Of a stretch of DNA of 64,000 bases, positions 1 to 7,988 are shown one piece after another. This DNA is from Hymenobacter sp. DG25A (lineage in GTDB: Bacteria; Bacteroidota; Bacteroidia; Cytophagales; Hymenobacteraceae): the NCBI RefSeq assembly GCF_001280305.1, contig NZ_CP012623.1, forward strand, positions 1,240,001-1,304,000, in the 5' to 3' direction. A program made the position numbers and the translations under genes. Each line of letters starts with the position of its first letter. Position 1 is the first letter of the stretch. The notes beneath the pieces were generated by a model. The model was not told the DNA's origin. It saw nothing but the letters and a program-made list of their open reading frames with translations, and did no database searches.

Positions 1-900
1 GGTGGCGAGATTCAGATAGAAAGCCAGAAATACCATGGCACCCGCAGCCAGTTCATGCTGGTGCTGCCGGTGGGTACGCCCCTGGATCTGCCGGAAAAGA
101 TAGAAGCCACCCCCGAAAGCCGGGAAATTCTGCGCGGCAAGCACATTCTGCTGGTAGAAGACAATGCCTTTAACCGCCAGATTGCCAAAGGCTTCCTCAA
201 CAATGCCGGCATGCAGATTACGGAGGCAGAAAACGGGGCCATTGCCGTAGAGCTGGCCCGGCAACACGTATTTGATGTAATTCTGATGGATGTGCAGATG
301 CCCGTAATGAACGGGCTGGAGGCCACCCACTTTCTGCGCCAGCAACTGGCCCTCACCACCCCCGTTATTGCCCTCACGGCCAATGCCATTAAGGGCGAGC
401 GGGAAAAGTGCCTGCAGGCGGGCATGAACGACTACCTCACCAAGCCCTTCCAGGAAGAAGAGCTGTTCAAAATCATTGGTGCCTGGCTCACCAGTAACAA
501 GGATCAGGAACAGGCCGATTCAGCCGCTTTGAGTCGGCCGGAAGAACCGGCTTTCTACAACCTGGAAATCATTCAGAAAATAGGGCAGGGCGACCAAAGC
601 TTTGTGCTGCTGATGCTGGAGTCGTTTATTGAAAGCGCGCAGGAGGCCATAGAGGAGCTCACCACCGCCCGCCAGCAGCAGGATGTGCAGGTGCTGCGCG
701 CCTCCGCGCACAAACTCAAGCCCAGTCTGGAGCACGTGCAGGTGCACCGCATTCTACCGCTGGTGCTGCAGCTGGATAAATGGTCCGGCGACTTTAAGCC
801 GGAAATTCTGGAGCCCCTGATTGATAAAACCATGGCGCTGCTGCAGGAATTAATAGACCAGATGAGCCAAGAGCTACGGGAGCGGCAGAAAGAGGCCTAG
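1..900 (+). CDS. Hybrid sensor histidine kinase, C-terminal part (HATPase end, receiver, Hpt)
   Basis: Partial gene whose reading frame is open from base 1, so the start lies upstream. The first codons read GGEIQIESQKYHGTRSQF, which resembles the closing G2 strand of a histidine kinase ATPase domain. A receiver domain follows: acidic pair ED (in LLVEDN), phospho-acceptor Asp at 289-291 in LMDVQMP, switch residue in ALTAN, and the Lys of YLTKPF. The last third is an Hpt domain with phospho-His at 709-711 in AHKLKP. Together this is a phosphorelay kinase of the His-Asp-His type that would pass phosphate to an unlinked response regulator. The sensory input domain lies outside the window, so the signal is unknown. 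The next gene is 88 bases away with its own promoter-like box. Confidence 0.9.
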   Translation, partial: GGEIQIESQKYHGTRSQFMLVLPVGTPLDLPEKIEATPESREILRGKHILLVEDNAFNRQIAKGFLNNAGMQITEAENGAIAVELARQHVFDVILMDVQMPVMNGLEATHFLRQQLALTTPVIALTANAIKGEREKCLQAGMNDYLTKPFQEEELFKIIGAWLTSNKDQEQADSAALSRPEEPAFYNLEIIQKIGQGDQSFVLLMLESFIESAQEAIEELTTARQQQDVQVLRASAHKLKPSLEHVQVHRILPLVLQLDKWSGDFKPEILEPLIDKTMALLQELIDQMSQELRERQKEA

Positions 901-965
901 CAAAAGCAGGCTGAAAAGCCGCCGCAGCGCCGCCCAACCGCGGCGGATTCCTGCCCGTGCCGCCG

Positions 966-973
966 TATCTTCG
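966..973 (+). promoter_or_regulatory. Putative -7 box (TATCTTCG) of dinB
   Basis: TATCTTCG differs from the Bacteroidota -7 consensus TAnnTTTG at one base and lies 15 bases before the dinB ATG. The same octamer occurs upstream of the YihY gene on the other strand at 5184-5191. No clear -33 TTG was assigned. Confidence 0.4.
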
Positions 974-988
974 TGGCTCTTCCGTACT

Positions 989-2077
989 ATGGCAGCTGGG
1001 CACTCTGATACACGCAAAATCATCCATCTGGACATGGATGCCTTCTACGCGTCGGTGGAGCAGCGCGACAACCCGGAGCTGCGCGGCAAACCCGTGGCGG
1101 TGGGCAGCCCGCGCCAGCGTGGCGTAGTGGCCGCCGCCAGCTACGAAGCCCGGCAGTTTGGAGTGCGCTCCGCCATGCCCTCCACCATTGCCCAGCGCAA
1201 ATGCCCCGAGCTGATCTTCGTAAAGCCCCGCTTTGATGTATACAAAGCCGTTTCCAGGCAGGTGCGGGCCATTATGGAAGACTACACGCTTCTCATTGAG
1301 CCGCTTTCTCTCGATGAAGCTTACCTGGACGTAACGCATACGCTGCAGGACCAGCATACCACCGCCACGGAGCTGGCTCAGCAAATCCGGGCGCGCATCC
1401 GGGCCGAAACGCAGCTGACGGCCTCGGCCGGCGTGTCCTACAACAAGCTGCTGGCCAAGCTAGCCTCCGACTACCGCAAGCCCGATGGTCTCTTCGTGAT
1501 ACGCCCGCACCAAGGGCCGGCGTTTGTGGAGGTGCTTTCCGTGGGGCAGTTCCACGGCATTGGCCCGGTAACGGCCGCCCGCATGAACCAGCTGGGTATA
1601 TTCACTGGCCTGGACCTCCGCCAGCAGTCGGAAGCTTTCCTGCGCCAGCACTTCGGCAAGTCCGGCGGCTACTACTATGGCCTGGCCCGCGCCGAGGACC
1701 ACCGCCCGGTAGAAGCCGACCAAGTCCGCAAGTCCATCGGCTCTGAAAACACCTTTAGCCAGGACCTCACCACAGTAGAAGAACTGCTCGCCGGCCTCGA
1801 CCCGGAGCTGACTGACGTTTGGGAAACCACCGAAAGAATGGGCGTGCGGGGCCGCACCGCAACGGTGAAAATCAAGTACGACGACTTTCAGGTCATTACC
1901 CGCAGCCGTACCGTCGTGGCGCCCTTCGCTTCAAAAGCCCAGTTTCAGCAGGTGAGCCACGATTTGCTCCTGGGTATACTGCCCCTGGCAAAAGGCGTGC
2001 GGCTGCTGGGTGTGTCACTTTCTTCCCTGGACTCAGCGGAGCCCCTGGCCGGGCAGCAGCTCCGCCTCAACCTGTAG
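989..2077 (+). CDS. dinB: DNA polymerase IV (Y-family translesion polymerase)
   Basis: Error-prone Y-family polymerase that extends past damaged or mispaired template ends in the cytoplasm. The catalytic palm is clear: HLDMDAFYASVEQ near the N-terminus carries the first metal-binding Asp, and SLDEAYLDVT carries the Asp-Glu pair. The fingers signature SAGVSYNKLLAKLASD and the helix-hairpin-helix GIGPVTAARMNQLGI follow, then a little-finger domain. The C-terminal residues QQLRLNL resemble the beta-clamp binding tail of DinB proteins. Length 362 residues is normal for the family. ATG start, 15 bases after a -7-like box. No SOS-box sequence was identified. It converges with the phosphatase-like gene 9 bases downstream. 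Confidence 0.96.
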   Translation: MAAGHSDTRKIIHLDMDAFYASVEQRDNPELRGKPVAVGSPRQRGVVAAASYEARQFGVRSAMPSTIAQRKCPELIFVKPRFDVYKAVSRQVRAIMEDYTLLIEPLSLDEAYLDVTHTLQDQHTTATELAQQIRARIRAETQLTASAGVSYNKLLAKLASDYRKPDGLFVIRPHQGPAFVEVLSVGQFHGIGPVTAARMNQLGIFTGLDLRQQSEAFLRQHFGKSGGYYYGLARAEDHRPVEADQVRKSIGSENTFSQDLTTVEELLAGLDPELTDVWETTERMGVRGRTATVKIKYDDFQVITRSRTVVAPFASKAQFQQVSHDLLLGILPLAKGVRLLGVSLSSLDSAEPLAGQQLRLNL

Positions 2078-2086
2078 CCGGTTGCT

Positions 2087-2443
2087 CTAAGCCTGATCCT
2101 GCATCCAAACGTCCGGCCCAAGGTGTTCCCGCAGCCGCTCACGCAGCAGTTCCTGCAGAATGGGCGAGAGAAACTGGAATTTGTCCGGGATGCGCAGGTT
2201 AATGATTTTCTTACCGGCCAACTCCGCCCCAAACTTCTGCTGTATAATATCGGCGTGCCGGCGCTCCATCACAAACACGGTATCGGCCCAACCCAGATGC
2301 CCGGCCGTTACCCGCACCCGGGCACCCGGCTCGGTGCCGGCCGAGCGGGCTTCATAGTGCGAATGCCCATCAAAAAGCCGCTCTGCCGTAAGGCTGCGCC
2401 AGCGGTTCTGGCTGCAGATGAAGAGTAGCTGACGAGAATTCAT
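2087..2443 (-). CDS. Low-molecular-weight protein tyrosine phosphatase-like protein
   Basis: A 118-residue protein whose N-terminus LLFICSQNRWRSLTAE places Cys-x5-Arg-Ser after a hydrophobic strand, the layout of the phosphate-binding loop of low-molecular-weight tyrosine phosphatases. The usual loop is CxxNxCRS; here the residue before Arg is Trp instead of Cys. It is shorter than classical members (about 150 residues) and matches the small predicted-phosphatase group. The downstream part ADTVFVMERRHADII corresponds to the helix that normally follows the second core strand, and RIPDKFQF may supply the general acid Asp (inference). The ATG at 2441-2443 is preferred over an in-frame TTG four codons upstream because the conserved strand begins right after it. 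Substrate unknown. Confidence 0.75.
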   Translation of the reverse strand: MNSRQLLFICSQNRWRSLTAERLFDGHSHYEARSAGTEPGARVRVTAGHLGWADTVFVMERRHADIIQQKFGAELAGKKIINLRIPDKFQFLSPILQELLRERLREHLGPDVWMQDQA

Positions 2444-2491
2444 ACTGAAAACCAATAACCTTACTTAGAAGAAGAATTTGTATAAATCAAA

Positions 2492-2528
2492 CTGACCGCT
2501 ACCATACAGTACGTATGGTAGCGGTCAG
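2492..2528. repeat. Perfect 16-bp-stem hairpin
   Basis: Arms 2492-2507 and 2513-2528 are perfect reverse complements around a 5-base loop. There is no T-run on either side, so it is not a textbook Rho-independent terminator. It lies between the phosphatase-like gene, whose start is at 2443, and the helicase gene ending at 2740. It may stop helicase transcripts from running into the phosphatase gene, or be a structured leader of the latter. Confidence 0.6.
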
Positions 2529-2571
2529 CTCATAATTTGGAAGGTGTTTCGGAACCCGGTTCTTTGTCGTT

Positions 2572-2671
2572 TGTCATCCTGAGCTTGCGAAGGACCTTAT
2601 CCCGCTGGAATGAGTCGTTATGATGCGAGTCGTTCAGTCGTGAAAAGGTCCTTCGCAAGCTCAGGATGACA
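2572..2671. repeat. Large palindromic intergenic repeat (REP/MITE-like), 27-bp perfect arms
   Basis: The arms at 2572-2598 (begins TGTCATCCTGAGCTTGCGAA) and 2645-2671 are perfect inverted copies of 27 bases around a 46-base spacer. It encodes nothing and sits about 70 bases past the helicase stop codon. Sequences of the TGTCATCCTGAG type are familiar as dispersed intergenic repeats in Bacteroidota genomes. That it is dispersed in this genome is inference, since the window holds one copy. Confidence 0.75.
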
Positions 2672-2739
2672 GGAGTTACTGATCAGCTTATCTTTCAGGT
2701 AAACGAAGGAGAGTTATGTCAGTAGATTTTATTTGCTGA

Positions 2740-4128
2740 TTATTCCGCCACCGAAACCCGGATTTTCCGGCCTTTGATTTTGGCTCCGGTTACCCGCTCT
2801 GCTACCTCGGCCGCCATCTGGCGCGGTACGGCTACGTAGCTGTAGTGGTCAAATACTTCAATGTGACCCACGGCGTCGCGCTCCAGACCGCCGTGCGCCA
2901 TAAACGTGCCCACCAAATCGTGAATGCTTACCTTCTCCTTTTTGCCGGCGGAGATGTGCAGCGTTACGTTGGTTGGCTTGGGGGCTTTAGGCGAGGCGGG
3001 CGGCAGCTTAGGTGCTTTGATGACATCCCACTTAATGCTGGCGGCAATAGGCCATTTCTGCACGTGGGCCTGCTCTTTGGGCGTGGCCAGAATGTGGGCC
3101 GTGCCCTCGGCGCCGGCGCGGGCCGTGCGGCCGGCCCGGTGCTGGAAACCATCGGCTTTGTCCGGCGCATCATACTGAATCACGGTGTCCAGCAGCGTTA
3201 CGTCGATGCCACGGGCGGCTACGTCGGTGGCTACCAGTACCTGGCTGGAGCCGTTGCGGAGCTTGAGGAGGGCTTTGTCGCGCTCAGGCTGGGGCATTTT
3301 ACCGTGCAGTACTTCGGCGGCTACGCCGCGGCCCTGCAGAAAGCGGGTAAGCTCCACGCACCGGTCGCGGGTATTGCAGAATATGAGGGCGCGGCCGGTT
3401 TCGGGCTGATGCAGCAGGTGCAGCAACGCGGCGGGTTTTTGCTCCAGGGTGCCTACATGGCCCAGCAGGTGCAGGTTTTCGGGCAGGCGGTCATCGTCAT
3501 GGCCCACGTCAATCACGCGGGGGCGGGTCAGGTTCTTGCGAATCAGATCCACCACTTTGTCCGACATGGTAGCGGAGAACAGCAAGGTCTGGCGGCGGCG
3601 CGGCAGGCGCTTCACAATCTCCACCAGCTCATCCTGAAAGCCCAGCTCCAGGAGCTTGTCGGCCTCATCCAGCACCAGAATTTTCAGCTGGTTGGGGATG
3701 ATGGTGCGGCGCTCGAAGTGGTCGAGCAGGCGGCCCGGGGTGGCTACTACCACGTGCGGGGCCTGCTTGAGGCTTTGGGTTTCTTCGCGGAAGGCGTGGC
3801 CGCCGTAAAAGGCCGCTATGCGCAGGTTGGGCAGGTATTTGCCCAGCTTCTTGAGGGCGTCGCGCACCTGCAGGGCCAGCTCCCGGGCGGGCACCAGCAC
3901 AATTACCTGCACGGCATCCTGCTTTACATCCAGCTGCTGCAGAATGGAGAGGCCGTAGGCGGCGGTTTTACCCGAGCCGGTGGGGGCCTGGCCCGCAATG
4001 TCCTGCCCGGCCAGCGCCAACGGAATTACCTGCTCCTGCACGGGGGTAGGGGTGGTAAAAGTCAGTTCCTCCAGAGCCTGCAGAAAGGAAGGAGCGAGGC
4101 CGAGGTCGGCGAAAGTAGCAGTAGACAT
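2740..4128 (-). CDS. DEAD-box ATP-dependent RNA helicase, DbpA type
   Basis: RNA-dependent ATPase of 462 residues with the full helicase core: Walker A PTGSGKT (about residue 49-55), PTPVQEQ of the Q motif, DEAD at 154-157, SAT at 185-187, and HRAGRTAR of motif VI. The last 75 or so residues, from about LHISAGKKEK to IRVSVAE, form a DbpA-type RNA-binding domain, which in the family namesake targets 23S rRNA helix 92 during large-subunit assembly. Whether this protein has that specificity is inference. A consensus TACCTTTG box lies 17 bases before the ATG. It is the first of three DEAD-box genes in the window. Confidence 0.93.
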   Translation of the reverse strand: MSTATFADLGLAPSFLQALEELTFTTPTPVQEQVIPLALAGQDIAGQAPTGSGKTAAYGLSILQQLDVKQDAVQVIVLVPARELALQVRDALKKLGKYLPNLRIAAFYGGHAFREETQSLKQAPHVVVATPGRLLDHFERRTIIPNQLKILVLDEADKLLELGFQDELVEIVKRLPRRRQTLLFSATMSDKVVDLIRKNLTRPRVIDVGHDDDRLPENLHLLGHVGTLEQKPAALLHLLHQPETGRALIFCNTRDRCVELTRFLQGRGVAAEVLHGKMPQPERDKALLKLRNGSSQVLVATDVAARGIDVTLLDTVIQYDAPDKADGFQHRAGRTARAGAEGTAHILATPKEQAHVQKWPIAASIKWDVIKAPKLPPASPKAPKPTNVTLHISAGKKEKVSIHDLVGTFMAHGGLERDAVGHIEVFDHYSYVAVPRQMAAEVAERVTGAKIKGRKIRVSVAE

Positions 4129-4145
4129 ACACGGGTTATTTGCTG

Positions 4146-4153
4146 CAAAGGTA
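4146..4153 (-). promoter_or_regulatory. -7 promoter box (TACCTTTG) of the DbpA-type helicase
   Basis: Exact match on the minus strand to the Bacteroidota -7 consensus TAnnTTTG. It ends 17 bases before the helicase ATG, predicting a leader of roughly 12 bases. Confidence 0.65.
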
Positions 4154-4199
4154 GGGCAGATTTACGGAGCCACTGCTTTTCCCGTTTATAGCCGCCCGT

Positions 4200-5138
4200 C
4201 TACTCGTCAGTAATGTCCAGCAGGCGGTAGCGCACCGCCGATTTTTTAGCCCGGATATCGAGCCCAATGTAGTGTGCGTACACCTTGGTAAAGCACGCCC
4301 CAAAGTAGAAAATCATGGCCGAGTAAAACACAAATAGCAGCACCAGCACAATGCTGGACGCCGGTCCGTAGATAGGGCCCAGGTTGCGTGGCACCAGCAG
4401 GTGGCCCAGCACAAACTCGCCTAAGTCAATGAGGACGGCGGTGAGAAGGGCGCCGCGCAGTACCGCCCGCCACGGCACTTTGGCCAGGCTCAGGTTGCGG
4501 AAGGTGGCGGTAAACCAGGCCGTGAGAATCAGCAAAGAAACCACCTGATTGAGCACCTGAATAACAAAATAGCCGAAGGTGGGGTCAAAATCCTTGATGT
4601 AATCCGCAAACAGCGCCAGGCCCGTATCCGAGACAAACGCCAGCACCGAGAGCAGAGCCGTGGCCAGCAGGGCGCCCAGGGAGCGGGCGCGCTCTTTCAA
4701 CAGCTTCTGCAGCTTGTGCGTGGCCCGGCGGGGCCGGATGTTCCAGAGCTGATTGAGCGAGTTCTGAATGACTACGAATAGGGTAGTGGCAATAAACAGG
4801 AGAAACCCAAAGCCCAGCCACGTGACCAGCCGGCTGCGCTCTACGTTGGATACGTTCTGCAGAATTTGCTGCACCAGCTCGGCCGCCGAGGCGCCCAGCA
4901 GGTGGGAAAGTTTCACCAGCAGCAGCCCGCGCACCAGAGAGGTGGAGTAGAAAGAGCCGATAATCTGCACCAGAATGATGAGAATGGGCGGCAGGGCAAA
5001 CGTGGTGAAGAAGGCCGTGGCGGCGCCCAGCCGAAGCGGGTCGTTGGCGGCCAGCACCCGGCCGGCGCGGTGCAGGAGCACAAAGAAATCCGTCCAGGCT
5101 TTGGGGTGAGGCTCGCCTGGCTCGCGTACTTTTGTCAT
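4200..5138 (-). CDS. YihY/BrkB family inner-membrane protein
   Basis: Polytopic membrane protein of about 312 residues with the hydrophobic segment layout of the YihY/BrkB family (once mis-annotated as ribonuclease BN). Typical features are the early AATAFFTTFALPPILIILVQ segment, a loop with NVERSRLV, then TWLGFGFLLFIATTLF and SLNQLWNIRP, and a late IYGPASSIVLVLLFVFYSAM segment. Function in the family is unsettled. An ATG at 5205-5207 would add an Arg-rich N-terminus of 23 residues, but a -7-like TATCTTCG at 5184-5191 lies inside that extension, so the ATG at 5136-5138 is preferred. Confidence 0.88.
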   Translation of the reverse strand: MTKVREPGEPHPKAWTDFFVLLHRAGRVLAANDPLRLGAATAFFTTFALPPILIILVQIIGSFYSTSLVRGLLLVKLSHLLGASAAELVQQILQNVSNVERSRLVTWLGFGFLLFIATTLFVVIQNSLNQLWNIRPRRATHKLQKLLKERARSLGALLATALLSVLAFVSDTGLALFADYIKDFDPTFGYFVIQVLNQVVSLLILTAWFTATFRNLSLAKVPWRAVLRGALLTAVLIDLGEFVLGHLLVPRNLGPIYGPASSIVLVLLFVFYSAMIFYFGACFTKVYAHYIGLDIRAKKSAVRYRLLDITDE

Positions 5139-5183
5139 GGGCTTCGCTACCGTCAGTCGGCGGCGGGCCGGGGGTGCGTAGCG

Positions 5184-5191
5184 CGAAGATA
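5184..5191 (-). promoter_or_regulatory. Putative -7 box (TATCTTCG) of the YihY gene
   Basis: Minus-strand TATCTTCG, one base from TAnnTTTG and identical to the box upstream of dinB. It lies 45 bases before the preferred YihY start and decides that start over the upstream ATG. Confidence 0.35.
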
Positions 5192-5235
5192 CACGGCCGC
5201 GCCTCATCCGCCTATACCCTTAGCCCTCCCTGATT

Positions 5236-5766
5236 TTGTCTGACCTGCTTCCTTCTTCCCCCGTCACTCCACCGCCACCGGTCGGCTGGTTTCGGCGCCG
5301 TGCCCTGGAGCCGCTGCTGAACCTGTTGCGGCAGGGCCTCTCGCCCCGGCAGCTGGCCCTTACGGTAGCGCTGGCTACTGCCTGCGGGCTGGTGCCGCTG
5401 CTGGGCGTTACCACGCTGCTGGCCACGGTCGCTGCCGTGCGCCTGCGCCTGAATGTGGCCGCCATGCTGCTGGTAAGCCATCTGTTGAGCCCCCTGCAGC
5501 TGCTGCTGATGATTCCGCTTCTGCAGTGGGGCGAGCGACTGATATCCAATAGTAAAACCTCCGGGCTTACTCTGGAAAAGCTGCGCTACTATTTTGCCGA
5601 GGACTGGTCCGGAGGCCTGCAGGTGCTGTGGCGCGCCGAGCTGGGGGCGCTGCTGCTCTGGCTGGGCCTCTCGGCGGTGGTGGGGCCGCTGTTGTTTGTA
5701 GTGCTGCGCCCAATGTTTGCGCACCTGGCCGCCCGGCAGAAAGCAAAGGCCATCCAAAACGCATAA
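5236..5766 (+). CDS. DUF2062 membrane protein, TTG start
   Basis: Small integral membrane protein of the DUF2062 family, 176 residues. After a Pro-rich cytoplasmic start it shows WFRRRALEPLLNLLRQG and LALTVALATACGLVPLLGVTTLLATVAA, the signature first helix pair, then VAAMLLVSHLLSPLQLLLMIPLLQWGE and a C-terminal hydrophobic helix. Function is unknown; some members are linked to lipid or polysaccharide export. A TAG at 5221-5223 closes the frame and the first in-frame ATG is more than 200 bases in, inside the conserved region. A TTG at 5236 is therefore the best start. Confidence 0.8.
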   Translation: MSDLLPSSPVTPPPPVGWFRRRALEPLLNLLRQGLSPRQLALTVALATACGLVPLLGVTTLLATVAAVRLRLNVAAMLLVSHLLSPLQLLLMIPLLQWGERLISNSKTSGLTLEKLRYYFAEDWSGGLQVLWRAELGALLLWLGLSAVVGPLLFVVLRPMFAHLAARQKAKAIQNA

Positions 5767-5800
5767 AAAAAGCCCCCGCTGCAAATCGGAGGCTTTTTTT
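5765..5800. terminator. Bidirectional intrinsic terminator (DUF2062/SseB)
   Basis: A GC stem with one C-A mismatch (72-78 against 87-93 of the 5700s) is flanked by seven A on the left and seven T on the right. It can therefore terminate the convergent genes on both strands. Confidence 0.75.
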
Positions 5801-5818
5801 ATGACGGCTAAATGTGGG

Positions 5819-6784
5819 TTAAGAAGCGCGCTGGTAAATGGGCTCCGTTCCGCGGAAGTAGTTGGCCAGCGGGTCCTCGGCGGAGGGGTTTATCAGCATC
5901 AGGTCGATAGTCTGATCCTGCGCCAGATGGCCCTGCACTACCGGTCCCATTTCCGGGAACATGGAGGCATCATCGTTATCAATGGTAAAGCCCAACAGCA
6001 GGCGGGCCGGGCCGGGGTTGTCTTCCACCGTCAGCTGGGCCAGGTATACGGCCTCAATGGCAGGACGCGCGGCGCAGAACACCCGCACAGCTTCAATTAA
6101 AGCCACCGGCCGCTCGTCGGGCTGGTCCAGGGAAACGCGCTTATCGGCCAACGAGCCTTCCAGCTCCTCATCGGAGCCCGAGAGGTTGCCGGCCAGCAAA
6201 TCTTCCAGCTCTGGTACGGTCAGCAGCTTGCCAAAGGGCGAGAAGGGGTTCAGCACGCACTCTGCGCCCTGCACCATGCGGAAGTAATCCAGGCCGGAAA
6301 TCAGCATGTAGGCCACGTCGCCGCTCACGGCGCCATTCTCATACACCCGCTCCAGGGAGCTGAATACCGGCAGCTTGCCATCATTCAGCACTTGCAGCTG
6401 TATCTGCATGCCGGGCTCCGGAACAACCAGGCCGGTGGCGGGATTCTCCTCATCAAAAGCCGGGAGAATCACCAGATTCTGTCGCAACAGCTCCCGGTAG
6501 AACAAGGCCCGGGAGGCTGGGTCCTGCGCCGCCTGCAATAGCGCCCCTTCCAGCGCATTGTTCGGCTCGAAGGTGGGCATGGGAGGCATGATGGGCTGCT
6601 TCATCGGGGGGAGGGGTGGCAGCGGCAGCTCAACCGGAGCAGGCGAGGTGTAGTTGGGACGCTTATAGCGCGGACCGGCCGCTTCCGGGGCAGAAGTGCC
6701 GGGGTTTGGAGTGCTGGGAGTAGGTGCAGCGGCCGGAGTAGACTCAGCGGCTTTCTTGGATTTCAGGAAGTCAAACAGACCCAT
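5819..6784 (-). CDS. SseB-family protein (enhanced serine sensitivity)
   Basis: A 321-residue soluble protein. The first 90 residues are MGLFDFLKSKK followed by an Ala/Pro/Thr-rich linker. Next comes an SseB N-terminal domain from NNALEGALLQAAQDPASRALFYRELLR through MLISGLDYFRMVQGAECVLNPFSPFGKLLT, then an SseB C-terminal domain ending with AVYLAQLTVEDNPGPARLLLGFTID. The biochemical role of SseB proteins is not settled; the name comes from the serine sensitivity seen when the E. coli gene is overexpressed. The MGLFDFLK start is typical of Bacteroidota proteins with a short amphipathic N-terminal helix. It converges on the DUF2062 gene across a shared terminator. Confidence 0.82.
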   Translation of the reverse strand: MGLFDFLKSKKAAESTPAAAPTPSTPNPGTSAPEAAGPRYKRPNYTSPAPVELPLPPLPPMKQPIMPPMPTFEPNNALEGALLQAAQDPASRALFYRELLRQNLVILPAFDEENPATGLVVPEPGMQIQLQVLNDGKLPVFSSLERVYENGAVSGDVAYMLISGLDYFRMVQGAECVLNPFSPFGKLLTVPELEDLLAGNLSGSDEELEGSLADKRVSLDQPDERPVALIEAVRVFCAARPAIEAVYLAQLTVEDNPGPARLLLGFTIDNDDASMFPEMGPVVQGHLAQDQTIDLMLINPSAEDPLANYFRGTEPIYQRAS

Positions 6785-6879
6785 GGTAATGCGTAGCGAA
6801 TGAAAAGGTGTCCCAAGCTAGCCATTCCGGCCGAAAACTACCGGCAAAAGCTATGGGAAAATGATGTTAAAAAGTGCCG

Positions 6880-7302
6880 TTAGCGGCCGTCGCTGCCCTG
6901 GCAGGCGCCCAGCAGATCCGATACTTCCCGGATGGTATATGGCTCCCCTTTGTTGCCCCAGGACTGCTGCAGGAAGTTCAAGATGTTGGTAATCTGGGAG
7001 TCCGTCAGGTCCTCGTGCGGCGGCATCACCTGGTTATATTCCACAGCATTCACTACCACCACCCCTTTCTGGCCTTTGCGCAGAATACAGGGCAAGCCCG
7101 CCCGGTTCTTCGTTAAATAATCGGCGCGGGCCAGGGGCGGAATCAGGCGGCGCAGGCCGGCACCCTGCTCGCCGTGGCAGTTAGAGCAGTGCTCCAGGTA
7201 CAGGCGGGCACCCTCATTCTGCTTGTTGGTAAAGCAGCCCGCCAGCAGCCAGATAGCCGCGGCTACGGCCGCGCCCCGCAGCAGGTGGATAGCGGACGGC
7301 AT
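6880..7302 (-). CDS. Lipoprotein c-type cytochrome (single heme)
   Basis: 140-residue exported monoheme cytochrome. The N-terminus MPSAIHLLRGAAVAAAIWLLAGC is a type II signal with lipobox LAGC, so the protein should be membrane-anchored outside the inner membrane. The heme site is CSNCH (about residues 39-43) in LEHCSNCHGEQGAG, and the likely axial Met is in NQVMPPHEDLTDSQITNILNF. It would carry electrons near the terminal oxidase. Its ATG overlaps the stop of the Sco1 gene in TAATG, so the two are translationally coupled in a lipoprotein-Sco1-cytochrome operon. Confidence 0.92.
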   Translation of the reverse strand: MPSAIHLLRGAAVAAAIWLLAGCFTNKQNEGARLYLEHCSNCHGEQGAGLRRLIPPLARADYLTKNRAGLPCILRKGQKGVVVVNAVEYNQVMPPHEDLTDSQITNILNFLQQSWGNKGEPYTIREVSDLLGACQGSDGR

Positions 7303-7988
7303 TAGGGTTTCGGTTGTTTGGCGGCTTCTTCGGCCAGCAGCAGCGGCAGCTCTTTCAGCAGGCGGTCTACTTCCTTGGGGTTCATGCCATCGTAAAGGCC
7401 GCGCACGTGGCGCTGGCCGTCTACCAAGGCAAACGTGCCGTTGTGGGCAAAGCCACCGGCCGCCTTTTTATCGGCTTCGGCACCCGTCATGTAGGCGCGG
7501 GCTAGGGCAAAAATGGTGTCGTGCGGAGCTGTTACAAACTGCCACTGGCTGGCGTTGGTCACGCCCAGGCGCTCGGCATAGTCGCGCAGTACCGGAATGG
7601 AGTCGTGGGCCGGGTCGATGGTATGGGACAGGAAGGCCACGCGCGGGTTGTTCTTGTACTGCTCATACACGCGCAGCATTTCGCTCTGCATTTTGGGGCA
7701 GATGCTGGGGCAGGTAGCAAAGAAGAAATCCGTGACATAGACTTTGCCCGCCAAGCTGTTATTGGTAACCGTTTTGCCTTCCTGGTTGGTCAGCGTGAAG
7801 CTAGGAATAGTGGCGTAAATGGTATCGGCGGGGCCGCCATCGGGGCGGGCGCGCACGTCACGCTCGCCAATGTAGGGCAGGGTAGTGGACTGATCCGCCT
7901 TATTATCGGAGCAGGAAGCCAGCAGCAGGGTGCCGGCCACAGCCAACAGGCCACTGCGCAGGGCGCGGCGGAAAGAACGGTGCATCAT
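7302..7988 (-). CDS. SCO1/SenC family copper chaperone lipoprotein
   Basis: Thioredoxin-fold protein that in the family delivers copper to, or reduces, the CuA site of cytochrome c oxidase. The N-terminus carries a signal with lipobox LLLASC, followed by a linker. The metal/redox motif CPSICPKM (Cys-x3-Cys) is at about residues 95-102 and the conserved distal His is in GGFAHNGTFALVDG. Length 228 residues is normal. Two adjacent ATG codons open the frame and overlap the stop region of the upstream lipoprotein gene; the downstream cytochrome gene overlaps by one base. Context supports a role in respiratory oxidase assembly. Confidence 0.93.
   Translation of the reverse strand: MMHRSFRRALRSGLLAVAGTLLLASCSDNKADQSTTLPYIGERDVRARPDGGPADTIYATIPSFTLTNQEGKTVTNNSLAGKVYVTDFFFATCPSICPKMQSEMLRVYEQYKNNPRVAFLSHTIDPAHDSIPVLRDYAERLGVTNASQWQFVTAPHDTIFALARAYMTGAEADKKAAGGFAHNGTFALVDGQRHVRGLYDGMNPKEVDRLLKELPLLLAEEAAKQPKP

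Noticed and set aside
2571..2671. Possible CRISPR repeat pair
   Set aside because: The two copies are inverted, not direct, there is only one pair, and no Cas gene is nearby.
2845..4191. 448-residue open frame on the plus strand
   Set aside because: It is antisense to the DEAD-box helicase, has a Gly/Ala/Val/Gln-rich composition typical of shadow frames in GC-rich DNA, and shows no domain.
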